DNA of 64,000 nucleotides from assembly GCF_001456155.1 (NCBI RefSeq), contig NZ_CP013293.1:1426001-1490000 (forward strand). The letters run 5' to 3'. This DNA is from Chryseobacterium sp. IHB B 17019 (GTDB lineage: Bacteria; Bacteroidota; Bacteroidia; Flavobacteriales; Weeksellaceae). This document shows positions 16,212 through 24,481 of this stretch, piece by piece (the stretch's first letter is position 1; each line of letters starts with the position of its first letter). The position numbers and the translations under genes are program-made. The notes under the pieces are model-generated. The model was not told where the DNA came from and did not search any database. It saw only the letters and a list, made by a program, of their open reading frames with translations.

Positions 16212-16643
16212 ATGATGAATAATAAAAAAATTGCTGTAGACTTCGACGGAACCATTGTTGATGATGCTTATCCGGCAATTGGGAAACCGAAAATTTTTGC
16301 TTTTGAAACATTAAAAAGACTTCAGGCTGAGGGTTATAGATTGATTCTCTGGACATATAGACATGGTAAAACATTAGATGAAGCTGTAGAATTCTGCAGA
16401 AAAAACGGAGTTGAATTTTATGCCGTAAACTCCAGTTTTGAAGGTGAAGTTTTTGATTGCGAAACTCAATCCAGAAAGCTGGATGCAGACTGGTTCATTG
16501 ATGACAGAAATCTTGGAGGATTCCCAGGTTGGGGTGAGATCTACAATATTATTCAGGAAAGAATAGAATTCCGAGTGGAAGGAAAAGAAGTTTTAGCATA
16601 TTCAAAGCTTAAAAAAGAAAAGAAAAAAGGATTATTCTGGTAG
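16212..16643 (+). CDS. HAD-family hydrolase, BT0820-like
   Basis: A 143-residue cytosolic HAD-superfamily phosphatase. The catalytic motif I is AVDFDGTIVDD at the N-terminus; a later acidic motif FIDDRNLGG holds the magnesium-binding aspartates. The family is small and capless, as in BT0820-type proteins of Bacteroidetes; the substrate is unknown. The ATG at 16164 would add 16 hydrophobic residues but lies upstream of the predicted transcription start, so 16212 is preferred. The C-terminus is lysine-rich (KLKKEKKKG). Confidence 0.8.
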   Translation: MMNNKKIAVDFDGTIVDDAYPAIGKPKIFAFETLKRLQAEGYRLILWTYRHGKTLDEAVEFCRKNGVEFYAVNSSFEGEVFDCETQSRKLDADWFIDDRNLGGFPGWGEIYNIIQERIEFRVEGKEVLAYSKLKKEKKKGLFW

Positions 16644-16668
16644 ATTATTGAGATTAGAAGCTGGAGAT

Positions 16669-16784
16669 TAGAAATTAGTTTTTAATGCTGCTTTTAATTT
16701 TAAAATTTATCAGAAATAAGATGTTGCGAAATTTTTCAATTAAAACTTAAAATTATTCATAAAAGTTTTAAAAACTAATTTCTA
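16669..16784. repeat. Inverted repeat TAGAAATTAGTTTTTA with flanking TTAGA motifs
   Basis: The arms 16669-16684 and 16769-16784 are exact reverse complements of 16 bases. Outside them the left flank (GATTAGAAGCTGGAGA) and the right flank (GCATCTAATATCTAACATC) continue the same TTAGA-rich imperfect pairing. The unit fills the gap between the HAD gene and map and is non-coding. Confidence 0.6.
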
Positions 16785-16811
16785 GCATCTAATATCTAAC
16801 ATCTAAATAAC

Positions 16812-17621
16812 ATGATTCAATTAAAAACAATAGACGAATTACGTCTGATGAAGCAAAGTGCTCAGTTGGTTTCAAAAACATTGGGAATGTTGGCCAAAGA
16901 AATCAAACCGGGAATTACCACTTTGCATTTAGATAAATTAGCATACGAATTCATCAAAGATCACGGTGCCGAGCCTGCATTTTTAGGATATGGCGGTTTC
17001 CCGAACTCTTTGTGTATTTCCCCGAACGAGCAGGTGGTACACGGTTTCCCGAACACTGAAGTAGTGAAAGAAGGTGATGTGCTTTCTGTGGATTGCGGAG
17101 TTATTTTAAATGGTTTTGTAGGCGATCACGCGTATACTTTTGAGATTGGAGAAGTAAAGCCGGAAACTAAAAAATTACTGAAAGTTGCCAAAGAATCCCT
17201 TTATAAAGGAATTGAGCAGTGTATCAGAGGAAAAAGGATAGGGGATATTTCCCACGCCATCCAGGCGCATTGCGAAAAAGAAGGTTATGGAGTGGTAAGA
17301 GAGCTTGTTGGCCACGGTTTGGGAAGAAAAATGCATGAAGATCCTCAAGTCCCGAATTACGGTAAACAGGGAAGCGGAAAAGTCATCAAAGACGGTTTGG
17401 CCATTGCCATTGAGCCGATGATCAATCTGGGGACAGAAAAAGTGAAGTTCCATGAGGATGGATGGACGGTGACAACCCTTGATAATCAGCCTTCTGCACA
17501 TTTCGAGCATGATGTGGCGGTGATCAACGGAAAGCCCGTATTGCTTTCTACCTTCAAATATATTTATGAAGCTTTAGGCATCCAGAGTGATGAAGAAAAG
17601 CCTTTCCAATTGGATTTTTAA
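16812..17621 (+). CDS. map: Methionine aminopeptidase, type I
   Basis: Removes the N-terminal methionine from nascent proteins, a two-metal cytosolic enzyme. The 269 residues fit type I. All five metal ligands are visible: Asp94 (SVDCGV), Asp105 (GDHAYT), His168 (GHGLGR), Glu201 (EPMINLG) and Glu232 (HFEHDVAV). The substrate-binding His77 is in VHGFPN. No N-terminal zinc-finger or SH3 extension is present. The stop codon overlaps the next gene's start (TAATG at 17619-17623), so the two are translationally coupled. Confidence 0.96.
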   Translation: MIQLKTIDELRLMKQSAQLVSKTLGMLAKEIKPGITTLHLDKLAYEFIKDHGAEPAFLGYGGFPNSLCISPNEQVVHGFPNTEVVKEGDVLSVDCGVILNGFVGDHAYTFEIGEVKPETKKLLKVAKESLYKGIEQCIRGKRIGDISHAIQAHCEKEGYGVVRELVGHGLGRKMHEDPQVPNYGKQGSGKVIKDGLAIAIEPMINLGTEKVKFHEDGWTVTTLDNQPSAHFEHDVAVINGKPVLLSTFKYIYEALGIQSDEEKPFQLDF

Positions 17622-18388
17622 TGAAAAAAATCACGAAACTTTTATTAAATAAAATTCCACGTCCAATGCTTATCAAGATGAGTATTTGGGCGCGGCCGCT
17701 TATTTATCAGTTTTTCAAAGGAGATCAGTTTTTCGATCCTATTGATGGAAGGTCATACAGAAAATTTCTTCCTTACGGATATGGAAATCAGCGTGAAAAC
17801 GCCCTGTCACCCGGAACTCTGAGCCTGGAAAGGCATCGCCAGATGTGGCTGTATCTTCAAAATGAAACTGATTTTTTTATTAAAAATTATAAAGTTTTAC
17901 ATATCGCTCCGGAACAGGAATTTCTGAAGAAATTTAAGCGAATGAGCAACCTGAATTATATTTCAGCCGACTTATTTTCCCCGATAGTAGATGTAAAAGC
18001 AGATATTCTGGATCTGCCGTTTGATGATGAAAGCTTTGACATTATTTTCTGTAATCACGTGCTGGAACATATTGAAGATGATGCAAGGGCAATGAGTGAA
18101 TTATATAGAGTTTTACGTCATGGAGGATGGGGAATTTTACAGGTTCCGATGAAAAATTCTCTGCAAAAAACGTATGAAGATTTCACCATAAAAGATCCTA
18201 AAGAACGGCAGAAGCATTTCGGGCAGTACGATCATGTCCGCTGGTATGGAATGGATTACTTTGACCGCTTGAAAAAAGCCGGTTTTGAAGCAGAACCGAA
18301 CTTCTATTCTCAGAATTTCTCAGAAGAAGAAATAAAAAAATACGGGTTAAGGAAAAATGAAATCCTACCCATTGTTTATAAAAAATAA
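17621..18388 (+). CDS. SAM-dependent methyltransferase
   Basis: A 255-residue class I methyltransferase of the Methyltransf_11 type. The N-terminal 80 residues include a basic segment, IPRPMLIKMSIWARP. Motif I is VLHIAPEQEFLKKF (about residue 90), an acidic residue follows in ISADLFSP, and the post-I motif is FDIIFCNHVLEHIEDD (about 138-153). The substrate is not evident. It is overlapped with map by one base and shares its transcript. A terminator follows. Confidence 0.85.
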   Translation: MKKITKLLLNKIPRPMLIKMSIWARPLIYQFFKGDQFFDPIDGRSYRKFLPYGYGNQRENALSPGTLSLERHRQMWLYLQNETDFFIKNYKVLHIAPEQEFLKKFKRMSNLNYISADLFSPIVDVKADILDLPFDDESFDIIFCNHVLEHIEDDARAMSELYRVLRHGGWGILQVPMKNSLQKTYEDFTIKDPKERQKHFGQYDHVRWYGMDYFDRLKKAGFEAEPNFYSQNFSEEEIKKYGLRKNEILPIVYKK

Positions 18389-18417
18389 AAAGCGTCTTCA
18401 ATTGTGGAGACGCTTTT
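18388..18417 (+). terminator. Terminator of the map-methyltransferase unit
   Basis: AAAAGCGTCT pairs perfectly with AGACGCTTTT around a 10-base loop and is followed by ATTT. It overlaps the last base of the methyltransferase stop codon. Confidence 0.75.
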
Positions 18418-18474
18418 ATTTAAGTTTATATTAAATTATTCTTTAATAAAATTGCCTTCAATGATTAAAATTAA

Positions 18475-18804
18475 TTAATTTGAAGAAACTGCTTTCAAAC
18501 CAACCACAGATCCAATTAAAGTAACAATAAAGAAAATCCTCCAGAAACTTACCGGATCTTTAAAGAAAAAAATCCCCATTAAAACTGTTCCTACAGCACC
18601 AATTCCGGTCCAGACAGCATAAGCAGTGCCTATTGGTAAAGTTTGTGTGGCCTTGATTAGGAGAAGCATACTGATAGTCAATGAGATCAGGAAACCTGCA
18701 AACCAAAAATACATTGTCGTTCCTGTCGTTTCTTTCACTTTGCCCAGGCATGACGCAAATGCAACTTCAAATAATCCTGCGATAATTAAGATGATCCAAT
18801 TCAT
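18475..18804 (-). CDS. Small multidrug resistance (SMR) family transporter
   Basis: A 109-residue inner-membrane exporter with four predicted membrane helices. The invariant membrane Glu13 (IIAGLFEVAFA), the WTGIGAVGT segment and the GTAYAVW stretch are family hallmarks. SMR proteins work as dual-topology dimers and exchange protons for lipophilic cations or guanidinium. GLFEVAFASCLG is closer to the SugE/Gdx guanidinium branch than to EmrE, but I cannot settle this. The gene stands alone, convergent with the methyltransferase gene on its left. Confidence 0.88.
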   Translation of the reverse strand: MNWIILIIAGLFEVAFASCLGKVKETTGTTMYFWFAGFLISLTISMLLLIKATQTLPIGTAYAVWTGIGAVGTVLMGIFFFKDPVSFWRIFFIVTLIGSVVGLKAVSSN

Positions 18805-18891
18805 TTTTAATATTTTCTATCGCAAAGTTCAGGATTTAAATGGAAGAAAAATTTTACAATTGTTAAAAAATAAAACAATATTATCACCTAC

Positions 18892-18945
18892 CATAAAACA
18901 CTCCAACACTCTAAAAACCCTATAAACTCTCTCACCTAATCTCTG
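18892..18945. repeat. CACTC/CCCTA-rich dispersed repeat, copy 1
   Basis: AAAACACTCCAACACTCTAA and AACCCTATAAACTCTCTCAC run together between the SMR gene and the Crp/Fnr gene and reach into the latter's last codons. Related sequences occur at 38594-38682 and 60508-60590. Confidence 0.5.
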
Positions 18946-19495
18946 CCCTAATCCTGCTCAAACTTACCTGCGTAATTCCCAGATACGACGCAATATGTCC
19001 CAACTGAATGCGTTGCAAAAGGATTGGTTTATGTTTAATTAAATCTTTATATCGTTCCAGAGCAGTTTTAAATTGCCTTGAGATAATCAGTTCTTCTGTT
19101 TTTACCAATTCCCTTTCAGCAAATTTCCTTCCCCAATTTGCAATATGAATATCTTCATTGAATAATTTTCTTAGACTTTCAGTTTCAAGTTTATATAATT
19201 CGCAATTTTCAAGAAGTTCTATATTTTCATATCCGGGTTTATTTTCAACATAGCTTTTCATGGAAACAATAGTTTCACCCTCAATCCCGAACCAAAATGT
19301 AATGTCTTTATCATCGGCAGACGCGTAGGCACGGACAATTCCTTTTTTTATAAAATAAATATGAGGGATAACTTTATCAGCTTCCATCAGGCAGAAATTC
19401 TTAGTAAAAGACACCTCTGAAATATGTTTTTTCAAATTTGATATTGAAGATTCCGGTAGGGGATATATATTATTTATAATGTCGTCGATGTTCAT
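18932..19495 (-). CDS. Crp/Fnr family transcriptional regulator
   Basis: A 187-residue one-component regulator. The N-terminal cyclic-nucleotide-binding-like beta barrel (about residues 15-120; CLMEADKVIPHIYFIKKGIVRAY) is followed by a helical linker. The C-terminal winged helix has HIASYLGITQVSLSRIRAEIR at the very end, typical of short Bacteroidota members. I do not see FNR-type clustered cysteines, so oxygen sensing by an iron-sulfur cluster is unlikely; the ligand is unknown. It is divergent from the LacI gene. The 3' end overlaps a repeat. Confidence 0.85.
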   Translation of the reverse strand: MNIDDIINNIYPLPESSISNLKKHISEVSFTKNFCLMEADKVIPHIYFIKKGIVRAYASADDKDITFWFGIEGETIVSMKSYVENKPGYENIELLENCELYKLETESLRKLFNEDIHIANWGRKFAERELVKTEELIISRQFKTALERYKDLIKHKPILLQRIQLGHIASYLGITQVSLSRIRAEIR

Positions 19496-19514
19496 GAATT
19501 GTAATTGATTAGAT

Positions 19515-19522
19515 CAAAAATA
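19515..19522 (-). promoter_or_regulatory. Bacteroidota -7 element for the Crp/Fnr gene
   Basis: The minus strand reads TATTTTTG, matching TAnnTTTG, 19 bases before the ATG at 19495. Confidence 0.5.
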
Positions 19523-19579
19523 TTAGTTCTAAAACATTAACAGGATATTTTTTTTACATTTTTGATAAATTTATGCAGA

Positions 19580-19592
19580 TAAACGTTTAACC
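19580..19592. promoter_or_regulatory. LacI-type operator, distal copy
   Basis: TAAACGTTTAACC contains the 10-base palindrome TAAACGTTTA with a central CG, typical of LacI-family operators. The same 13 bases recur at 20833-20845, directly before the kinase gene. This copy is about 220 bases upstream of the LacI gene, which suggests autoregulation or looping. Confidence 0.6.
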
Positions 19593-19815
19593 AAAATACA
19601 GCTTAATGATTCTTTTTTGTTAACATTAAGTTAATAATAAAAATTCAATAATTTCAAATATGGATTTAATCTATTGATAATCAATGATTAAATGTAAATA
19701 TCTTGCTTGTTTTAAAAAGTCGCGAAAATACAATTATTTTTGAAACAGCCAAAAAAACTGACCTATTGTTTTTTATTTTTTTTATAGAAATTTTTGCCAT
19801 TGAAAGTTAATGATT

Positions 19816-20811
19816 ATGAAAAGAGCTTCCATTAAAGACATAGCCAGAATTGCAGAGGTTTCCGTAGCAACAGTTTCCTATGTTTTAAATAAAAAAGAAG
19901 GAAGCCGTATAAGTGAAGCGACCAAGAAAAAAATTCTTGAAGTAGCCAAAAATATCAATTATACACCAAATAAAATTGCTAAGAGCCTGAAAATGAGCAA
20001 AAGCAAGTTGATTGGTCTCATTGTAGCGGATATTTCAAATGACTTTTATTCCAATATTGCCCGTAGTATTGAGGATGAAGCAATGAAGCTGGGATACACG
20101 CTTCTGATCGGGAGTTCAGATGAAAACCCGGAAAAATTCAGAAAGCTGACGGAGCTTTTTTCCGAACAACAGGTTGACGGGATGATTATTGCACCGGTAG
20201 TAGATTCCGATGAAGCGATCAAAAGACTTATTAGTGAAGAATATCCCATCGTAACCATAGACCGATATTTGAAAAATGTAAGTCTTCCTGGAGTTATGAT
20301 CAATAATTCTGAAATCTCGGAATTCATCTGTGATCATTTGGTGAAAAAAGGTTTTGATGAAATCATCTACGTAGGTTATGATACTCAACTTCCACATCTG
20401 CTTGACAGACAGGATGGTTTTGATAAAAAGATTGCAGCTTCAGGTGTTTCCGTGAAAAGGCTTTTGATTGGTATTCATAATATTACTGAACAAGTTCATA
20501 CTCAGCTCAAGGAAAACTTAAACCTTAAGAAAAAAACTGCTATTTATTTTTCGAGTAATAAGTTAGGAATTGCAGGTTTGAGATACCTTAACGATAACAA
20601 TATCAAAGTTCCCAAAGATGTTTCTGTAATTGCTTTTGACGAAACGGAAGCGTATCATCTTTTTCCAACAGAAGTGAGCTTTGTACAGCAACCATTGATC
20701 GATATGGCCAAAGAATCGGTAAAACTTCTTGACAGCCAGATAAATAACTATCTTCCGGATGGTAAAAGAGTAACTTTCCATGCTAAATTTATGGAACGGA
20801 ACTCCGTATAA
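19816..20811 (+). CDS. LacI-family regulator of the sugar locus
   Basis: A 331-residue repressor-type regulator. The N-terminal helix-turn-helix is IKDIARIAEVSVATVSYVLN, and the hinge follows at NYTPNKIAKSLKMSKSK. The periplasmic-binding-protein-like sugar domain (about residues 60-330) begins with LIGLIVADISNDFYSNIARSIE. An ATG at 19810 would add two residues; the ATG at 19816 gives the usual MKRASIKDIA start. It is the first gene of a five-gene row with gaps of 3-42 bases. The paired TAAACGTTTA sites flank it, so it very probably controls the locus and itself. The inducer is presumably the imported sugar. Confidence 0.9.
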   Translation: MKRASIKDIARIAEVSVATVSYVLNKKEGSRISEATKKKILEVAKNINYTPNKIAKSLKMSKSKLIGLIVADISNDFYSNIARSIEDEAMKLGYTLLIGSSDENPEKFRKLTELFSEQQVDGMIIAPVVDSDEAIKRLISEEYPIVTIDRYLKNVSLPGVMINNSEISEFICDHLVKKGFDEIIYVGYDTQLPHLLDRQDGFDKKIAASGVSVKRLLIGIHNITEQVHTQLKENLNLKKKTAIYFSSNKLGIAGLRYLNDNNIKVPKDVSVIAFDETEAYHLFPTEVSFVQQPLIDMAKESVKLLDSQINNYLPDGKRVTFHAKFMERNSV

Positions 20812-20831
20812 AAAAAAATTTTAACAATTAA

Positions 20832-20845
20832 TTAAACGTTTAACC
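20832..20845. promoter_or_regulatory. LacI-type operator, proximal copy
   Basis: TTAAACGTTTAA (20832-20843) is a perfect 12-base palindrome with a central CG and ends three bases before the kinase ATG at 20847. With the following CC it repeats the 13 bases found at 19580-19592. Binding here would block transcription or elongation into the catabolic genes. Confidence 0.65.
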
Positions 20846-20846
20846 T

Positions 20847-21743
20847 ATGGTGAATGATATATCTTATGTAGTTTGTTTTGGAGAAGTCTTATGGGATATT
20901 TTTCCTGAAGGTTCGAGAGCGGGTGGAGCGCCTTTCAATGCGGCCTACAATATTCATAAAATGGGCATTAATGCAAAAATGCTCAGCAGAATCGGTAATG
21001 ATGAATTAGGAAAAAAATTAACTGATCAGATTAAAAGTTGGGGGATAACTACTGATTTCATTCAGGTTGATGAAAAACATCCTACAAGTACGGTGATTGC
21101 AAAGATTGATGAGCATAATGAAGCTACCTATGAAATTATAAATAATGTAGCCTGGGATTATATTGAATTGCTGCAGGAGCATAAAGATTTAGTTTCAAAT
21201 GCAGACGTTTTTGTATTCGGAAGTCTATCTGCAAGGAATCCAAAAACAAAAGAAACACTTCTTCAATTGTTGGATTATGCTAAGCTTAAGATTTTTGATG
21301 TTAATTTCAGACCTCCGTTTATTGATATTGAACTCGTTAAGACCCTGTTAGAAAAGGCTGATATTGTCAAAATGAATAAGGCAGAAATGCGTCAAATCAT
21401 GATGTTTTTAGGTGAAGAATACAAAAGTGAAGATGAAAGTGCTGCTTTTATTCAAAATCATTTTAAAATTAACGAGATTATTTTAACCAAAGGAAGTAAA
21501 GGAGCAAGATATTTTGTTGGAAATAAGAACTATGGCTTTAATGCTATTCCCATCACAATTGCTGATACGGTAGGAAGTGGGGATGCTTTTCTTTCAGGTT
21601 TTATTTCTAAAAGGATTAAAAATGAAAGTCCTGAAGAAATTATGAAGCAGGCCATTTCTTTAGGAGCTTTTATCACTTCAAAATCAGGAGCATGTCCGGA
21701 TTATGAATATTCGGAATTTGTAGCATTCAGGAATTCACACTAA
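20847..21743 (+). CDS. PfkB-family carbohydrate kinase (fructokinase-like)
   Basis: A 298-residue ribokinase/PfkB-fold sugar kinase. The N-terminal substrate motif is AGGAPFNAAYNIHKMG (about residues 25-40), the ATP-binding motif is LTKGSKGARYF (about 213-223), and the catalytic signature DTVGSGDAF holds the base Asp246. The pattern GAPFNAA near residue 28 is common in fructokinases. In this locus it would phosphorylate the fructose made by the downstream epimerase. Sugar specificity is inferred from context. It starts 35 bases after the LacI gene, right behind an operator palindrome. Confidence 0.88.
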   Translation: MVNDISYVVCFGEVLWDIFPEGSRAGGAPFNAAYNIHKMGINAKMLSRIGNDELGKKLTDQIKSWGITTDFIQVDEKHPTSTVIAKIDEHNEATYEIINNVAWDYIELLQEHKDLVSNADVFVFGSLSARNPKTKETLLQLLDYAKLKIFDVNFRPPFIDIELVKTLLEKADIVKMNKAEMRQIMMFLGEEYKSEDESAAFIQNHFKINEIILTKGSKGARYFVGNKNYGFNAIPITIADTVGSGDAFLSGFISKRIKNESPEEIMKQAISLGAFITSKSGACPDYEYSEFVAFRNSH

Positions 21744-21781
21744 TTATTATACCACTTAAAGTTTAATGTAAAAACACATTT

Positions 21782-23029
21782 ATGAAATCAGTAAAATTTA
21801 CGGAGAAGAAGTATATTGTCGTACTTTCATTTGTTATCTCCTTGTTTTTCTTTTGGGCAATTGCCCTCACGATGGGCGATGTTTTAAATAAACATTTTCA
21901 GAACGTCCTCCATATTTCAAAATCAGAATCAGGTTTGGTACAGCTTTCCATTTTTGGTGCGTATGCATTGATGGGAATTCCTGCCGGACTTTTTATGAAG
22001 AAGTTTGGTTATAAAATGGGAGTTATTCTGGGGCTGACTTTATTTGCCGGTGGATGTTTTCTATTCGTTCCTGCAGCAAATATGGCTTCATTTGATTTCT
22101 TCAGAATTGCACTTTTCATTCTTGCATTGGGAATGGCCACTTTGGAAACAGTAGCACATCCTTTTGTGGCTTCTCTTGGTGATGAGAGAACGAGTGATCA
22201 AAGGGTGAATTTTGCCCAGTCTTTCAATGGTTTGGGAGCGATTGTCGGACCGCTGTTGGGTGGAGTTTTTATTTTTGGAGGAGCAGTTGAAGATCATTCC
22301 TTAGATTCTGTGAAAAGCCTTTATACATGGATTGGGGTTGTAGTTTTGGTTTTGGCCATGATTTTTTCTTTTATTAAAGTTCCCCAACTTAAAGATCCTC
22401 ACGCAGAAGAAACGGAAATGCTGGAGCATGCCACAGGAGAGGACCATCATAATGAAATGGTAGATTCCGGTGCACCACTTTGGAAACAGAGACATTTTAT
22501 CTTTGCAGTAGTAGCTCAGTTTTTCAATATTGCAGCACAGGGCGGGACTTGGGCGTTCTTTATCAACTACGGTGTGGAAAAAATGCACCTTGAAGAAAGC
22601 CAGGCTTCTTACTATTTTTCATTAAGTATGGCCATGATGATGATCGGAAGATTTATTGGAACGTTTTTAATGAGATATATCGCTCCCAATAAGGTTTTGG
22701 CAATTTTTACGACTTGTAATATTGTACTTTGCCTTATTATTTCCCAGAGTTTTGGGTGGGTTTCATTTATCAGTTTAATTATGCTCAATCTATTTTTAAG
22801 TGTAATGTATCCTACCATTTTCAGCCTTGGTTTAAAAAAATTAGGTGGAAAAGTTCAGCAGGCTTCTTCGTTTCTGGTCATGGCGATGTTTGGAGGTGCT
22901 TTTTTCACCCCGATTATGGGGAAAATTGCAGAAACAGATGTAGCTCATGCTTATTTACTTCCTATTATTTGTTATGTGATTATCGTCTTGTTTGCTTTAA
23001 AGCTTTATAAACCAAAAACCTTAAAGTAA
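21782..23029 (+). CDS. MFS sugar:proton symporter, FucP (FHS) family
   Basis: A 415-residue inner-membrane permease with about 12 helices. It resembles E. coli L-fucose permease FucP: FFFWAIALTMGDVL, GLVQLSIFGAYALMGIPAGLFMKKFGYK, ATLETVAHPFVASLG and YPTIFSLGLKKLGGK follow the FucP order and spacing. FHS transporters carry fucose, glucose, galactose or related sugars with a proton. A His-rich acidic stretch (about residues 208-225) lies in the central cytoplasmic loop. It is only 3 bases ahead of the porin gene, so they are co-translated. Confidence 0.9.
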   Translation: MKSVKFTEKKYIVVLSFVISLFFFWAIALTMGDVLNKHFQNVLHISKSESGLVQLSIFGAYALMGIPAGLFMKKFGYKMGVILGLTLFAGGCFLFVPAANMASFDFFRIALFILALGMATLETVAHPFVASLGDERTSDQRVNFAQSFNGLGAIVGPLLGGVFIFGGAVEDHSLDSVKSLYTWIGVVVLVLAMIFSFIKVPQLKDPHAEETEMLEHATGEDHHNEMVDSGAPLWKQRHFIFAVVAQFFNIAAQGGTWAFFINYGVEKMHLEESQASYYFSLSMAMMMIGRFIGTFLMRYIAPNKVLAIFTTCNIVLCLIISQSFGWVSFISLIMLNLFLSVMYPTIFSLGLKKLGGKVQQASSFLVMAMFGGAFFTPIMGKIAETDVAHAYLLPIICYVIIVLFALKLYKPKTLK

Positions 23030-23032
23030 ACG

Positions 23033-24439
23033 ATGAAAAATACGATTTTAAAAGGCTGTTTTTTGATATTAATCATGTTCAGCCAGAAGAGTTATGCACA
23101 GATCCAGATTACCAATAAGAAATTTTCATTCGGGACAACAGGAAGGATCGGGGCTGCTTATTCGCCCAATGCAGACGGAAGAACGGGAAGACAGCTCAAC
23201 CTTAATAATCAGGGATCTTTGGGTGGAAGAATGGATCAGGGAGATTATGTTGATTTTTTGCCTGCATTCCATTTTACACCGGTAGTTGGAGACAGTGCAA
23301 AAAGGACGCAGATTGATATGCAGGCGAGATTAAGTTTCTATTCCGGGGGAACATTCCTCGGAAATATAGACTCAAAGTCTAATCAGGGGCTGATTGTTGC
23401 CTTACCGGAAGCTTTTGTAGAAGCCAGAAATATCATGGGAAGCGATTGGGATGTTTGGGTGGGTTCCAGATGGTTGAGATTTGATGACGTTCATATTGCA
23501 GATTATTTTTATTTCGATGATCATTCGGCGACGGGTTGGGGAGTCAGACATAAAAACACAAGGTTTTCAATGTTTTTTCCTGCCGCCATTGATACAGCGG
23601 CAAGTAATTCAACGCCTTATTCGTATACAAATGTGATTAGTGGAGCAAAAAATCTTATTTACAGGCAAAGAGAGGTTTTTGTTCTGGAGCACACGATTCC
23701 GTTTAAAAATAATGAACATAAGGTCAAATTACTGGCAGAATTCCATACTGTTGACAAATCGGGAAAACATTCTGTTGAAAATTATCCTTCAGATCATGGG
23801 TGGGTTTTGGGTGCAAAATTAAATTCAAATTTAAAAACCAGGCTTCCGGGATCTTTTAATCAGGTTTCATTGCGATATGGCTCCGGAATTGCAAACGGTG
23901 GTGATGCCGGAAATACCCAAACATGGCGAACTTATGGGGCACCAGACGAGATGACAGGAACTTATAAAGGTGCATATTCATTAACGGCAGTTGAACATAT
24001 TTTGTTGAATTTATCCAACAGATGGTCCTTGAATGCCTATGCAGTCTACACGCAAAGTAAAGGTGGCGCCAACAGTGATAATAAAGCCGTTGATTATTAT
24101 AAAAGAGAAATTTTTAATAAAAAAACTGAATTTAATACAGGAATAAGGGCGACATATTATTTTAATAATTGGTTCCATATTCTTTCAGAACTGCATTACG
24201 CGCAAAGGAAAGATGGTAATCAGGATCCTTCTTCTATGATGAAATTGGTTCTCGCACCAACAATTGTCCCGACAGCAGAAAGGAGCGTGTGGGCAAGACC
24301 TCACATCAGGCTGATTGCAGAAGTTTCAAGGTATAATGATCAAGCGATGAACAGCCTGTATTCACCATTTTTACAACAGTCGGGAGCTAAAAGATTCGGG
24401 ACTTATTTTGGAGTGCGAACGGAATGGTGGGTTTTTTAG
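23033..24439 (+). CDS. LamB-type carbohydrate porin
   Basis: A 468-residue outer-membrane beta-barrel with a signal peptide (ends SYAQ, about residue 22). It has LamB/maltoporin hallmarks: VWVGSRWLRFDDVHIADYFY (cf. the GKRYYRRHDIHI region), a glycine-aromatic GWGVRHKNTRF strand and the terminal YFGVRTEWWVF, which ends in an aromatic residue. Sucrose porin ScrY belongs to the same family. It should let a sugar diffuse across the outer membrane. That is notable because Bacteroidota normally use TonB-dependent SusC/SusD pairs. It is part of the five-gene sugar unit. Confidence 0.82.
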   Translation: MKNTILKGCFLILIMFSQKSYAQIQITNKKFSFGTTGRIGAAYSPNADGRTGRQLNLNNQGSLGGRMDQGDYVDFLPAFHFTPVVGDSAKRTQIDMQARLSFYSGGTFLGNIDSKSNQGLIVALPEAFVEARNIMGSDWDVWVGSRWLRFDDVHIADYFYFDDHSATGWGVRHKNTRFSMFFPAAIDTAASNSTPYSYTNVISGAKNLIYRQREVFVLEHTIPFKNNEHKVKLLAEFHTVDKSGKHSVENYPSDHGWVLGAKLNSNLKTRLPGSFNQVSLRYGSGIANGGDAGNTQTWRTYGAPDEMTGTYKGAYSLTAVEHILLNLSNRWSLNAYAVYTQSKGGANSDNKAVDYYKREIFNKKTEFNTGIRATYYFNNWFHILSELHYAQRKDGNQDPSSMMKLVLAPTIVPTAERSVWARPHIRLIAEVSRYNDQAMNSLYSPFLQQSGAKRFGTYFGVRTEWWVF

Positions 24440-24481
24440 AAGAATTAAATGAATAATTAATATTTAAAAGAGAAAGAATTA

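Larger units (their letters stand above)
19496..19815. other. Divergent intergenic region between Crp/Fnr and LacI regulators
   Basis: These 320 bases hold no gene. They contain a minus-strand TATTTTTG box for the Crp/Fnr gene (19515-19522) and a LacI-type operator (19580-19592). A perfect palindrome, ATTGATAATCAAT, is at 19673-19685. The rest is AT-rich. No convincing TAnnTTTG box for the LacI gene is seen on the plus strand. Confidence 0.6.
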
